Below, in pieces: positions 54,423-63,683 of a DNA stretch of 64,000 nt. Every line of letters starts with the position of its first letter. Positions within the stretch are counted from its first letter, which is position 1. The DNA is from Pseudocolwellia sp048296855 (GTDB lineage Bacteria; Pseudomonadota; Gammaproteobacteria; Enterobacterales; Alteromonadaceae). A program made the translations under genes and the position numbers. Below the pieces are notes generated by a model. That model saw only the letters and a list, made by a program, of their open reading frames with translations. It was not told the DNA's origin and did no database searches. The stretch is from NCBI GenBank assembly GCA_048296855.1, contig CP182631.1. One strand, written 5' to 3'.

Positions 54423-56006
54423 ATGAAAAATCAAAAACAAGCTTTTGATTTACTTCTAGTATTCTTAACTGTAGGGCTATTTTATTTAGCTTTTCCTAGT
54501 GGTGGGTATGGTTTTTTAGCTTGGATTGCTATAGTTCCCACACTTTTTGCTTTGTATGGCGCTAAACCTAATTATGCTTTTACTTTAGCTTTATTAGCGG
54601 CCACCTTTGGTTGGTTTTGTAGTATTTGGTGGGTGATTCCTGGTATTGCAGATATTACCTATAGCCATGCTAATTTAATTATTCCTTTTGTTTTTCTGTT
54701 CTGTGTTGCTTGCGCTTTGCCTTATGCTATTGGCGCATGGTTTTATGTCGCTTTAAAGTGGAATGAGAGTGTTTTCGGTGCACTTAAAGCAGCATGTTTG
54801 TTTACAGTGCTTGTTAATTATATTCCTCATATTCTGCCCGGTAATATTGTTCATTCATTATATTTGTCGCCTATGCAAATACAGCTTGCTGATATTGGTG
54901 GTGTTGGGCTTGTTTTTTTTATTATTCACGCTGTTAGTTTTTTACTTGCAGGGTGTTTGATTGAACGAAAACGTAATAAGCAAAAAAGCTTACAGTACCT
55001 AGGCGTGGCATTGCTGTTTTTTATGGGGAACTTGTTATACGGATTTGTTCAGTCGGCATTGATTGAACAAGAGGTTAAAAGGCATCATAGCAATCAATTA
55101 ATTATAGCAATGGTGCAACCTAATATAGATGTAAAACTGAGAACACGAGATGACTGGTTAACCGTAGCTAAGCCATTGCAAACGCTTATTCATCAAACAT
55201 TGTCAGAACAACACTCTGATAACCTATTATCAAATAAACCCGATTTAATCATTTTTCCTGAAGTGCCAGTGCCATTGTCTTTTGAGTTTTTTGATTATGA
55301 TAAAAAATTATTTAATGAAGCTATAGGTAACACACCTTTATTATTAACAGCGATCGAACCTATAAATAAAACCTTAAATGAGAATAATGGCTACTTTAAT
55401 ACCATTGAATTAATACAAGATAATCAAGTAACGTCACGCTACCAAAAACAGAAGTTATTGCCTATAGGGGAGTATCTACCCTTTGAAAAACAACTGCCAT
55501 GGTTACGTAAAATGTTACCTTATGCGCCTAATTACAAGTCAGGCGAACACTCCCAAACATTACCTTTGTTGATAAATAATAATACGATTAATATTATCCC
55601 TTTAATTTGTTATGAAGCCATTTTTACAGATTTGGTTGGTAAAAGTATCAATACTCTTAATAGTTTAATGATTAATACCGTTAACGATGCTTGGTTCGCT
55701 AATACCGCCGGTGTTAATGTACATTTAGCCTTGTCATTATTTCGTACCATTGAATATAGAACACCGTTAGTAAGAGCGACTAATACAGGGATCAGCAGTA
55801 TTATAAATGCGCAAGGACAGATCGTAGAAGGTTCTCTTATTGAGTCGAATAAACAAGCTATTTCAATCACTCAGGTTTACATAAAAGATATAGAGTCGTT
55901 TTATCAAAAATATCCTAATACGAGTAAAGTTATTTTTATACTCATCACCTTATTATCATTAATTGTCGACTGGAAAAAGGTTAAATTAAGCAATGAACAC
56001 AAGTAA
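54423..56006 (+). CDS. Apolipoprotein N-acyltransferase-like (Lnt family) protein
   Basis: A 527-residue protein: six or more N-terminal transmembrane helices (1 to about 210), a periplasmic nitrilase-fold domain (about 225-490) and a last helix. The nitrilase triad is Glu280 (IIFPEVPVP), Lys342 (YQKQKLLPIGEYLPFE) and Cys396 (PLICYEAIF), as in Lnt. Its place beside an exosortase, a tiny exported protein, an acyl carrier protein and a ketoacyl synthase suggests a dedicated N-acylation step rather than the general lipoprotein role. Whether the housekeeping lnt exists elsewhere cannot be seen here. Confidence 0.87.
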   Translation: MKNQKQAFDLLLVFLTVGLFYLAFPSGGYGFLAWIAIVPTLFALYGAKPNYAFTLALLAATFGWFCSIWWVIPGIADITYSHANLIIPFVFLFCVACALPYAIGAWFYVALKWNESVFGALKAACLFTVLVNYIPHILPGNIVHSLYLSPMQIQLADIGGVGLVFFIIHAVSFLLAGCLIERKRNKQKSLQYLGVALLFFMGNLLYGFVQSALIEQEVKRHHSNQLIIAMVQPNIDVKLRTRDDWLTVAKPLQTLIHQTLSEQHSDNLLSNKPDLIIFPEVPVPLSFEFFDYDKKLFNEAIGNTPLLLTAIEPINKTLNENNGYFNTIELIQDNQVTSRYQKQKLLPIGEYLPFEKQLPWLRKMLPYAPNYKSGEHSQTLPLLINNNTINIIPLICYEAIFTDLVGKSINTLNSLMINTVNDAWFANTAGVNVHLALSLFRTIEYRTPLVRATNTGISSIINAQGQIVEGSLIESNKQAISITQVYIKDIESFYQKYPNTSKVIFILITLLSLIVDWKKVKLSNEHK

Positions 56007-56292
56007 CGTTAGCTCACTTACTAAAGCTAAAATCATCGATATTGTTTCTGAATATACTACTGAAGATTTGAAGCAGGTTTCCCATAGTGATTCGTTAGAT
56101 AGTATTGGAATTGATTCGCTCTCGTTGGTTGAAATTATTTTTGATCTGGAGGAAGCTTTTGATATTAACATTCCTAGTGAGAATGAATTAGAACAGCAAG
56201 GTTTTAATTTATCTAGCCTTGATGATGTGGTTATTTTGGTTGAAAGCCTTGTTCAACAGAATATTCAAAATAAAGTCGATAATAATGAGTAA
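55993..56292 (+). CDS. Acyl carrier protein (dedicated)
   Basis: A 99-residue acidic helical protein with the phosphopantetheine site SIGIDSLSLVEI (Ser42), followed by helix III EAFDINIPSENELEQQ. Its charge and length differ from housekeeping AcpP (about 78 aa), and the AcpP tetrad DSLD is changed to GIDSLS. The gene overlaps the Lnt-like gene by 14 bases and the next ketoacyl synthase by 8 bases, so all three are translationally coupled. Confidence 0.9.
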   Translation: MNTSNVSSLTKAKIIDIVSEYTTEDLKQVSHSDSLDSIGIDSLSLVEIIFDLEEAFDINIPSENELEQQGFNLSSLDDVVILVESLVQQNIQNKVDNNE

Positions 56293-57523
56293 ACGCATTG
56301 TTGTTACAGGTATGGGCGCTATTTCAGCCGCGGGTAATAATGTTAGTCGCTTTAGCGAATACCTTTTTGAAAACAACAATAACCTGATAAATACAATTGC
56401 ACCTATTAGCTTATTTACGCCTGAGCCTCATCATGTATCAATGGCGGCAGAAGTTAAACATTATGATCCAGCCAAGAACTTTTCAAAAGCAGAGTTAAAA
56501 CATTTTGATCGTTTTACTCAATTTGCTTTACTGGCCACTGATGAAGCAATAACACAATCGAAACTCGCTTTTAATGATAGCCCGTTAGCTCAACGTACTT
56601 GTGTTGTACACGGTACCAGTATTGGCGGACAAGAAACTATTGAACAGTCGTATTCATTGTTGTTTGAATCAGACAAAAAGCGTGCTCATCCTTTTACTGT
56701 ACCTAAATTATTACCGAGTTCAGCCACTAGCCATATTTCAATGAAGTATGGGATTAAAGGCCCCGCGTTTACTACTTCATCGGCTTGCTCATCTTCAGGA
56801 CATGCGTTGATCATGTCTGTACTAATGCTACGCAGTAATATGGTAGATGTTGCAATAACAGGTGGAGCTGAAGCTTGTATCACTTCAGGTAATTTTCATG
56901 CTTGGGACGGATTACGCGTGTTATCTCACGACACATGTCGTCCTTTTTCAGCGAATCGAAGTGGTTTAGTTATAGGGGAGGGCGCAGCGACCTTAGTATT
57001 AGAAACGTTAGACCATGCAATAGCACGTGGTGCCGATATCTATGGTGAAATTGTTGGTGTAGGTATGAGCTCTGACGCGCACAATATGATACAGCCATTG
57101 GCTGAAGGCGCTGAAATGGCGATGAATTCAGCCCTTCAAGATGCCAACATTCAGCCGTCAGATATTGCTTATATAAATGCTCATGGCTCAGGTACTAAGC
57201 AAAATGACAAAACAGAAACCTATGCGATCCATCAAGTATTTAAAGCGCATGCACTTCAGTTAAAAGTGTCTTCAACTAAAGCGATTCACGGTCACGTGTT
57301 AGGTGCTGGCGCAGCATTAGAAAGTATTGCCAGTATTTTAGCGATAGAAAAACAGCAATGTCCACCAACTCAAAATTTTGAAGAAAATGATGATGAATGT
57401 AATTTAGACTATGTTCCTAACCGAGCTAAGCCTCATACCATTAATTACGCAATGAGTAACTCTTTTGCTTTTGGTGGACTAAATACTTGTATCATTTTTA
57501 AAAAGTATATACCTAATATTTAA
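56285..57523 (+). CDS. Beta-ketoacyl-ACP synthase (KAS II-like)
   Basis: A 412-residue thiolase-fold condensing enzyme. The active-site triad is Cys168 (FTTSSACSSSGHAL), His300 (INAHGSGTKQND) and His335 (KAIHGHVLGAGAALES), so it should be catalytic. The ATG at 56285 (MSKRIVVTGMGAIS) is the family start and lies inside the ACP stop region (8-base overlap); a longer frame from 56219 is unlikely. With the adjacent ACP it can extend or make an acyl chain for the Lnt-like protein. It is not fabF by context. Confidence 0.9.
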   Translation: MSKRIVVTGMGAISAAGNNVSRFSEYLFENNNNLINTIAPISLFTPEPHHVSMAAEVKHYDPAKNFSKAELKHFDRFTQFALLATDEAITQSKLAFNDSPLAQRTCVVHGTSIGGQETIEQSYSLLFESDKKRAHPFTVPKLLPSSATSHISMKYGIKGPAFTTSSACSSSGHALIMSVLMLRSNMVDVAITGGAEACITSGNFHAWDGLRVLSHDTCRPFSANRSGLVIGEGAATLVLETLDHAIARGADIYGEIVGVGMSSDAHNMIQPLAEGAEMAMNSALQDANIQPSDIAYINAHGSGTKQNDKTETYAIHQVFKAHALQLKVSSTKAIHGHVLGAGAALESIASILAIEKQQCPPTQNFEENDDECNLDYVPNRAKPHTINYAMSNSFAFGGLNTCIIFKKYIPNI

Positions 57524-57546
57524 TACTATTCAACAAGGAGAATAAC

Positions 57547-58032
57547 GTGAGCTCTTTATCAATACGAACAGCTGTAAAGGGTGATGCAGCAACAATTTTA
57601 TATTTCATTCGTGAATTAGCTATATATGAAAAAGCTGAACATGAAGTACTAGCCACAGAGCAAACGATAGCAGAGTCTATATTTACTGAAGGTAGCCATG
57701 TAAATGCCTTAATTTGTGAGCTTGAAGGTAAAGCCATAGGCATTGCTATTTATTTTTATAACTACTCAACGTGGTTAGCAAAACCGGGTTTATATCTTGA
57801 AGATTTATATGTATCTCAAGAGTATAGAGGTAAAGGCGCTGGCAAGTTACTGTTGCAGAAAATGGCACAAATAGCCTTAGAAAAAGGTTGTGGCCGTTTT
57901 GAGTGGAGTTGTTTAGATTGGAATAAACCTTCGCGTGATTTTTACGAGTCTATTGGTGCTGTTTCACAAGATGAATGGGTAGGTTATCGAATGTCGGGCA
58001 AAATGTTAGTCGACTTTGCTGCGGGGAAATAA
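57547..58032 (+). CDS. GNAT-family N-acetyltransferase
   Basis: A 161-residue GNAT enzyme, similar to diamine acetyltransferase-type proteins: LYLEDLYVSQEYRGKGAGKLLL holds the acetyl-CoA pyrophosphate loop (R-x-x-G-x-G/A), followed by GCGRFEWSCLDWNKPSRDFYESIGA. A GTG start with AAGGAG six bases upstream is clear. It follows the ketoacyl synthase by 23 bases, so it may be part of the same transcript or a separate tail gene. The substrate is unknown. Confidence 0.88.
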   Translation: MSSLSIRTAVKGDAATILYFIRELAIYEKAEHEVLATEQTIAESIFTEGSHVNALICELEGKAIGIAIYFYNYSTWLAKPGLYLEDLYVSQEYRGKGAGKLLLQKMAQIALEKGCGRFEWSCLDWNKPSRDFYESIGAVSQDEWVGYRMSGKMLVDFAAGK

Positions 58033-58089
58033 CTTTCCTGTATTCTTTGATTATTTCCCTGCATTCCTCATGATTTGATGAAATGAAGC

Positions 58090-58548
58090 CTAAGGTTTAT
58101 TCATTTCATCAATTTTCTTTTCAAGCTCTAATAATTTAGCGTAAATATCCGCATTTTGTTTACGTAGTTCTCTGTTTTTAATATTGGTATCTGCAAATCC
58201 AAAAATGCGATTAGCGAAAATAGCACCTAACGTACCTAATGTACCTACACCAAGTAAAAACATTGTATATACAGCGATACGCCCCATGGTGGTAATAGGA
58301 TAAACATCTCCAAAACCTATGGTTGAGGCCGACATAACCATTAGCCATATAGCATCACCATAAGTTTTTACAGGGGAGTTAGCGTTTTCTATTTCAAAAA
58401 TATAGGTGATATGACCGAGAGATAGGGTGAGACACGCCATGACTAAAAATAGAAAACAGGTTAACACTAAAAAATTGTAATTTTTAACACCAAAATCATC
58501 TACTTTATACAAGTGTGTTTTTTCCATAACGGATTCAAATATTAACAC
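58090..58548 (-). CDS. Two-TM potassium channel protein
   Basis: A 152-residue protein with two membrane helices (about 26-50 and 95-120) flanking a pore loop with the K+-selectivity filter STIGFGDVYP; a coiled-coil tail (KNRELRKQNADIYAKLLELEKK) follows. The GTG at 58548 has AAGGAG seven bases upstream. An ATG seven codons later has none. It is the last gene of the yjf-type operon. Related operons with PspA, DUF350 and aminopropyltransferase genes often include a channel of this type. Confidence 0.88.
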   Translation of the reverse strand: MLIFESVMEKTHLYKVDDFGVKNYNFLVLTCFLFLVMACLTLSLGHITYIFEIENANSPVKTYGDAIWLMVMSASTIGFGDVYPITTMGRIAVYTMFLLGVGTLGTLGAIFANRIFGFADTNIKNRELRKQNADIYAKLLELEKKIDEMNKP

Positions 58549-58592
58549 CGTTCATCTCCTTATTCTTATTTTAACAAAGCTTTAAATGGCTA

Positions 58593-58916
58593 TTATTTTT
58601 CATCATTAACGTGTTGTATCAAATCGTCCATCAATTTCTTTTTAATGTCTAATTGTTGATCTGGTGATAAGTTGTATTTTTCAGCAAGAAGTTCGTAATC
58701 AGCGGGCGCTAAACTTACCGTTAAACGAGGGCGTTTAGGACGTTTACTTGTAGGTAAACCTAGAATGTCACGTATTTGATCAGAAGGGCTTAAACCTGCT
58801 TCTAAGGCTTCTTTTCTAATAGCTAGTTGAATTTTTTCATCCATGTCAAAAGCCACTTGAACGGCTTTAACTACTTTAACAGATGATTCCCATTTTTCGA
58901 GTATTTTACGCGCCAC
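58593..58916 (-). CDS. Small basic protein, RHH-like, in yjf-type operon
   Basis: A 107-residue protein without a recognised name. The segment VQVAFDMDEKIQLAIRKEALEAGLSPSDQIRDILGL resembles a ribbon-helix-helix or short CopG-like unit; RPRLTVSLAPADYELLAEKYNLSPDQQLDI is a second similar stretch. It starts three bases after the stop of the preceding YjfK-like gene, so the two are coupled. Role unknown. Confidence 0.65.
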   Translation of the reverse strand: MARKILEKWESSVKVVKAVQVAFDMDEKIQLAIRKEALEAGLSPSDQIRDILGLPTSKRPKRPRLTVSLAPADYELLAEKYNLSPDQQLDIKKKLMDDLIQHVNDEK

Positions 58917-58919
58917 GTG

Positions 58920-59561
58920 TTAACTTCCTGGATACATGTCAATAATATCGGTTGTTGGTCTAAACAAAGTTAAAAACACTTCAGTATCGCCGTCTTGCCA
59001 TACTTCGATATCAATACCTCTGGTATCTTCTTTATCGAATAATGCGTATAGCTCAAATTGCTCGCCAGCGTCTTTCCCTTCATACGATGAAAGAGATTCT
59101 ACTCGATTATCCTTTCGGTGAAAATAGCCAACTTGTGAATAGGTTTGTTGTTGATATTGATCGCTACTCCACTGAGATGTGCTATCTGAATCAGCTTGTC
59201 TTTCCAAAAAGGCATTACCCGGTTCGTCAAAGATTGTGGCAAAATCATCTAAATTGAAAAGTGTTTCAACGTCATTACGTTCTATTTTTAAAGAGAATTT
59301 AAGGTAGGTTTCATCATCAATATCTAGGGTAAGATAAATTTGAGTGTTGTTAGTGCCTTTTAGTACCCATTCCGTTTCGGTTTTGCTTTCGTATTCGTAA
59401 CAGTTAATAGCTGATACTTGAAACTCTTGACCACGTAACGTTTCAGGTAACCCAAAGCTATCGCTAAGTACAATAATATCGTTTTTTTTGAGTTGATTAG
59501 CGTGTGTTAATTTACGTTCTACTTCTGCTTCTTTTTTAAAAATGTTTTTTAAAAAGCTCAT
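58920..59561 (-). CDS. YjfK-like protein (DUF2491-type by context)
   Basis: A 213-residue soluble, acidic protein starting MSFLKNIFKKEAEVERKL. By its length and position after a PspA-like gene it corresponds to YjfK of the E. coli yjfIJK order. I cannot confirm the family from sequence alone; DUF4178 is an alternative. The ATG 59561 is chosen because GGTGA stands six bases upstream; a start at 59573 would lie within the base of the hairpin at 59577-59606. Confidence 0.6.
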   Translation of the reverse strand: MSFLKNIFKKEAEVERKLTHANQLKKNDIIVLSDSFGLPETLRGQEFQVSAINCYEYESKTETEWVLKGTNNTQIYLTLDIDDETYLKFSLKIERNDVETLFNLDDFATIFDEPGNAFLERQADSDSTSQWSSDQYQQQTYSQVGYFHRKDNRVESLSSYEGKDAGEQFELYALFDKEDTRGIDIEVWQDGDTEVFLTLFRPTTDIIDMYPGS

Positions 59562-59576
59562 ATTTATCACCATAAA

Positions 59577-59606
59577 AATCGCTTGTTATTTGCATAACAA
59601 GCGATT
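59577..59606. terminator. Hairpin between pspA-like and yjfK-like genes
   Basis: Perfect inverted repeat AATCGCTTGTTAT / ATAACAAGCGATT with a four-base loop TTGC. There is no strong T run; it may be a processing or stability hairpin inside the operon rather than a full terminator. Confidence 0.5.
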
Positions 59607-59649
59607 GAGTCAGTATCTTTTTAGTCTATTGCTATAAAGCGACTAAAGT

Positions 59650-60339
59650 CTATTTTTGTTTCGCTTTTAAACGATCAAGAACTGAACTTGCGCTTGCGTC
59701 AGTTGCACCAATGCCTGCTTCTTTTAACTTAGCTTCAAGCGAGTTATCAGAATTTTCAGACTCTAATACTTCCGCAGCTTTCATTTGGTCATCAAATTTT
59801 TGCTGTTTAGCTTTAATGCGCTCTAAAGAATCTTTAGCACTTAATAACTTAGAGTTACTTGAAGAGAAGTTATCAGTAATAGCTGATGTTGCTTTTTGCA
59901 CACTTTCAGTAGTTTTTACCATAGAAAGTTGACGCTTGTATTCAGCTACTTGACGCTCACTTTTCTTCACTAAGTCTTTTAAGCGATTCGCGCTACCTTC
60001 AAAACTATCTAAAGATTGCTGTTGAGTAGCTAATTCGCTTTCTAAAGCAGCAATTTTTTCTGCAACTGCTAAGGCTAATGTTTCGTCGCCTTTCTCTAAT
60101 GCTTGAACTGCGTAGCCTTCGTGCTCAGTAATTTCACGTTTAACGCGGTCTACTTCACGGCTTGAAGCCATTTGCTGTGCCATAACACCGGTAAGGTCAC
60201 GTTTAGCTTTAGTTAAATGGTTTTCAGCATCGCGAATTTCTTGTTCGAAAATACGAGTAGCATTTGCATCTACAATCGATTCACCTACTTCAGATGCACC
60301 ACCACGGATAGCCGTCATTATCTTTTTGAAAATACTCAT
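59650..60339 (-). CDS. PspA/IM30-family protein (YjfJ-like)
   Basis: A 229-residue, nearly all-helical protein with two long coiled coils (about 30-140 and 140-185), as in PspA. Motifs FKKIMTAIRGGASEVGESIVDANATRIFEQEIRDAE and LKEAGIG. PspA-family proteins polymerise on membranes and protect their integrity. This copy lacks nearby pspBC/pspF and sits in a yjf-type operon, so it belongs to the YjfJ subgroup. Confidence 0.88.
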   Translation of the reverse strand: MSIFKKIMTAIRGGASEVGESIVDANATRIFEQEIRDAENHLTKAKRDLTGVMAQQMASSREVDRVKREITEHEGYAVQALEKGDETLALAVAEKIAALESELATQQQSLDSFEGSANRLKDLVKKSERQVAEYKRQLSMVKTTESVQKATSAITDNFSSSNSKLLSAKDSLERIKAKQQKFDDQMKAAEVLESENSDNSLEAKLKEAGIGATDASASSVLDRLKAKQK

Positions 60340-60365
60340 TTTATTACTCCTAATAAGGTGGTCGT

Positions 60366-60779
60366 TTAAATTAAAAAATCACTCATGTCGTCGATAATTT
60401 CAACGGCATTATTACTTAATACAGCAAGCTCGTGCTCAATATCGCTGTATGTTGAATTAATAGATAAAGCACCAAAAATTACATATTTGTCGCCTATTTT
60501 TGAAAATGATGACAAAGGCATAGGTATGTTCATTTCTAGCATACTTTCGTGCATTTCATGCAGCTTGTCAGACTTAACTTCCTCTGCACCCCAAAGGTAA
60601 GTAATGCAAAGAATTTGATCGTCAGACACCGATAAAAATATAGGTAACTCTTCACGGTCAATGACTGAAATTTGTAAAACATCAACTTCACCTGAAATGG
60701 GTTGGCAATCAAAAACCATTCCTGTTTCTGAACTATCTGCCATTGTATTTAGGTGGTTTGCTATCGTATGAATATTCAT
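60366..60779 (-). CDS. YjfI-like DUF2170 protein
   Basis: A 137-residue protein with the DUF2170 pattern HLNTMADSSETGMVFDCQPISGEV and IPMPLSSFSKIGDKYVIFGALS. It matches YjfI in length (about 133 aa) and position before the PspA-like gene. The ATG 60779 is best supported (GAGGA six bases before). An earlier in-frame ATG (60794) also has a GAAGA site. Confidence 0.85.
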   Translation of the reverse strand: MNIHTIANHLNTMADSSETGMVFDCQPISGEVDVLQISVIDREELPIFLSVSDDQILCITYLWGAEEVKSDKLHEMHESMLEMNIPMPLSSFSKIGDKYVIFGALSINSTYSDIEHELAVLSNNAVEIIDDMSDFLI

Positions 60780-60931
60780 GTTGTTCCTCTTCATGTTAAT
60801 TCTTCGCATTATCAATTATTAAAGTGATAATAAACGATTTTGCTAATCGACATATTATGTCAACGGGGTTAATTTAACACTTAGACATAATATGTCAAGC
60901 ATGTTTTTTACTATTTTTTAAATTTATCTAT

Positions 60932-62641
60932 TTATTGTAAGTAGGAGTTATTAAGTCCTTGCTGATCTTGCCATGCATTTTGATGTAACTGATAAATGGC
61001 ATGACTACCTAAATAGTTAACGGGTATGCTTTCCTTGTTTTTATAGAAATTATGAGGAAATTCAAACGCGTTTTTAATCATAGGTAACGTTAGCCAAAAA
61101 TGCTCAACGGGTAAAGCCTCTAATGCATTTAAACGTTGTAATGGGCTTGCTCCCATTTTACTGGCAATTGTCCAACCCCATTCACCAAAGCTAGGTACAT
61201 TATCGTGATATTGCTGCACGGACGAAAAGTTTGCTGCTTCTAAGGTTTTTTGAACCGATATAAACGATTTTTTAGCATGATAAGGGCTGGTTGATTGCAC
61301 CCCTATTAAACCATCTCCCGCAAGTAGTTGTTTTAGGCGAGCGTAAAAGTTAACTGAGTACAATTTGTTTAAGTCAGGATGGCTAGGGTCTGGTAAATCA
61401 ACAATAATAGCGTCGTATGACTTACCTTGTGCTAATAAATCATCTATGGCAATAAAGGCGTCGCTCTTAAATACTTGTACATTTTTATGCTGCAAACTTT
61501 TTTGGTTTAGTGCACTAATTTGTGCAGCTAAAGAGACGGGAAGTTTCTTTTCGGGAGTGGTGAATATATCGATAAGCTCGTCGTCTAAGTCAATAAGCGT
61601 AACGTGTTTAGGTGACCATTGCAGTACATCACGAAGCGCAAGGCCGTCTCCGCCACCAATAATTAAAATGTTATCTTGTCGGGCTGAGCCTGCCAATACA
61701 GGCGCAACTAAATAACTGTGATAAATAAACTCGTCTGAAGATGAAAACTGTAATCGTCCGTTGAGGTAAAAACCAATGACACTGCCTTGTTCTACGCCCA
61801 TATATCGTTGAGTAAAAGTAAGTTGCTGAAATTTGGTTTTGTCTGAATACACCACTTTGTCGAGATAGAGCAGGTTATTCATTTGGTTTAACCAAGTATT
61901 ACCTTGTTGATATACAACCCCTACAACAACAAATAACATAAGGTGAAAGGTAATAAGGGTTTTTTTCCACGTGAGTTTTTTCCAATAGTAAAGGATAAAA
62001 ATACTACCCACGAATAAGTTCAACGCGGCAGTTAATGCACTGGCTTTACTAATATCAATTGTTAATAAAAATAGCACCCATACAGCAGCACCTATTCCTG
62101 CGCCAATGTAGTCGGCGCCATATATAGTGCCTATGTTATTTTTTAAATGTTTCTCGTGTATTTCTTCACGAATTCGAGCAATTAATGGAATCTCCATTCC
62201 TATAAAAAAGCCCAGTAATAAGCCAAAAAAATATGGGCTATTAAAAGCAATAAAACTCAGTTGTTTAAAAAGGCCACCACGGGGCATCGCATCGGGTGGT
62301 AAAGAAAACATATCTGAAATAAGCAACGGGAAGGTTTGGGTTATGGCAATAAAACCACCAATAATTAAAATAGATAAACTACCCAATATCGCAATAATAA
62401 GTTCTAACCATACAAATCCATTAAAAGCACAGGTGATTTTACGTGCTGCAAAAGCACCTAGCCCCATCGCGACAATCATTAAGCCGATCATGGCATAAAT
62501 GGTACTTTCCATAGCACCTAATACACGCCCTGCATAATGAGAAAGTAAATACTCATATATAAGTCCGCAGCCAGCTAAAATCGCCATAGCTAATATAAGA
62601 AACGTGTCGTGCCAGAGTAAGGAGGTTTTATTGGTATTCAT
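60932..62641 (-). CDS. Membrane-anchored polyamine aminopropyltransferase
   Basis: A 569-residue protein: about seven N-terminal transmembrane helices (1 to about 250), then a spermidine-synthase fold domain with the SAM/dcSAM site ILIIGGGDGLALRDVLQW and the acidic loop VTLIDLDDELIDIF, and YDAIIVDLPDPSHPDLNKLYS. This fused architecture differs from cytosolic SpeE. In yjf-like operons it may modify or sense polyamines at the membrane. The activity is inferred from family only. Confidence 0.88.
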   Translation of the reverse strand: MNTNKTSLLWHDTFLILAMAILAGCGLIYEYLLSHYAGRVLGAMESTIYAMIGLMIVAMGLGAFAARKITCAFNGFVWLELIIAILGSLSILIIGGFIAITQTFPLLISDMFSLPPDAMPRGGLFKQLSFIAFNSPYFFGLLLGFFIGMEIPLIARIREEIHEKHLKNNIGTIYGADYIGAGIGAAVWVLFLLTIDISKASALTAALNLFVGSIFILYYWKKLTWKKTLITFHLMLFVVVGVVYQQGNTWLNQMNNLLYLDKVVYSDKTKFQQLTFTQRYMGVEQGSVIGFYLNGRLQFSSSDEFIYHSYLVAPVLAGSARQDNILIIGGGDGLALRDVLQWSPKHVTLIDLDDELIDIFTTPEKKLPVSLAAQISALNQKSLQHKNVQVFKSDAFIAIDDLLAQGKSYDAIIVDLPDPSHPDLNKLYSVNFYARLKQLLAGDGLIGVQSTSPYHAKKSFISVQKTLEAANFSSVQQYHDNVPSFGEWGWTIASKMGASPLQRLNALEALPVEHFWLTLPMIKNAFEFPHNFYKNKESIPVNYLGSHAIYQLHQNAWQDQQGLNNSYLQ

Positions 62642-62675
62642 GAAGGCTTAATAGGTAAATGTAAGTTAAAAAAGT

Positions 62676-62704
62676 AAGCCGTATAGAAATTATACGGCTT
62701 TATT
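62676..62704. terminator. Hairpin between DUF350 and aminopropyltransferase genes
   Basis: Stem AAGCCGTATA / TATACGGCTT with a five-base loop. On the minus strand it is followed by CTTTTTT after two bases, which could stop or attenuate transcription from the DUF350 gene before the aminopropyltransferase gene. Confidence 0.65.
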
Positions 62705-62756
62705 TGAAAGGAGAGAGCGTTAAACACAAACGTGTCGTTTTATTAACTTTTAGTTG

Positions 62757-63659
62757 CTATGCCATTAATCCGGTAAGGATCAAAGCAATTGAAATACTAA
62801 TGGCCATTTCAACACTCGCCACACCAATATTATGTTGCTGATCAACTTCTTCTACTAAGTTAATGCCCCATAAAATCAGTTTTTTAGCTAATGTAGTAAG
62901 CACTGAAACTAATACAGTCATAACGATACTAAACACTAACCAACCAAAAAGGTTCGTTAGCAAAGTTTCAGAAGAATAAGTTAAGAAGTAACTTGCTGCG
63001 GTTACGGCTAGCGCTGTACTAATAACTTGACCAGCGTAGCGAATAGCTAATGCTGTTTGACCGTCTGCAAAAGCTTCTTGCATACTGTCGCCTTGATTAT
63101 TGTTAGCGTATTGTTTTTCTTTAATACGTGTAACCATTACTAACATGGCCTGAGATACTACAAAACCAGCGGCAATAGCAACAAAGGTACTAATATTTAA
63201 ACCATTTACCCAAATAAGTACGGCCCTAATAATAATGGCTGTAGCTATAGCTCCTGCGGCATCAACAATACCTACAGAAATATTATGTGCTTTAATTTGT
63301 TCTGTTTTATTAATTTGGTTTAATGCGATACGGTCGTGAACAATGCGACCAATTTTTATTAAAATTAATCCAAAAAGTCCGTAAGACAACATTCCTATTG
63401 CTTCAAGTAAATAGCTATCTGCGCTTTCACCCATAATAGCACCGCTTAGTGCAATACCCATCGCGGCAATACTACCTGCAACACTAATTCCAAAGGCAAA
63501 GTTATCTTCTTTAGATAATTCGTCAGTTGAATTAACTTTTGCTGTAAAGCCAGAAATAAAGCGCATTGCGCCAAGGAGTATAATAGCGATTGAAATATCA
63601 ATGGCTAAATATATTAGTAAGTCTTGGTTGAGATTGGTTATATCTATTAATGTATTCAT
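62757..63659 (-). CDS. DUF350 membrane protein (YjfL-like, duplicated)
   Basis: A 300-residue protein with about eight membrane helices in two similar halves; each carries a DUF350-type stretch (IAAMGIALSGAIMGES... and the related MEMAISISIALILTGLMA at the end). E. coli YjfL is about 130 residues, so this version looks like a duplicated, longer form. It is part of a yjf-type operon, 17 bases after the DUF1190-like gene's frame. Function unknown, suspected membrane-stress or transport role. Confidence 0.85.
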   Translation of the reverse strand: MNTLIDITNLNQDLLIYLAIDISIAIILLGAMRFISGFTAKVNSTDELSKEDNFAFGISVAGSIAAMGIALSGAIMGESADSYLLEAIGMLSYGLFGLILIKIGRIVHDRIALNQINKTEQIKAHNISVGIVDAAGAIATAIIIRAVLIWVNGLNISTFVAIAAGFVVSQAMLVMVTRIKEKQYANNNQGDSMQEAFADGQTALAIRYAGQVISTALAVTAASYFLTYSSETLLTNLFGWLVFSIVMTVLVSVLTTLAKKLILWGINLVEEVDQQHNIGVASVEMAISISIALILTGLMA

Positions 63660-63683
63660 TATTTTTCCCTATTCTGCTACTCG

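Noticed and set aside
56219..56284. 22-codon extension of the ketoacyl synthase
   Set aside because: It lies in the ACP gene, gives a non-family N-terminus, and MSKRIVVTGMG at 56285 is the conserved start.
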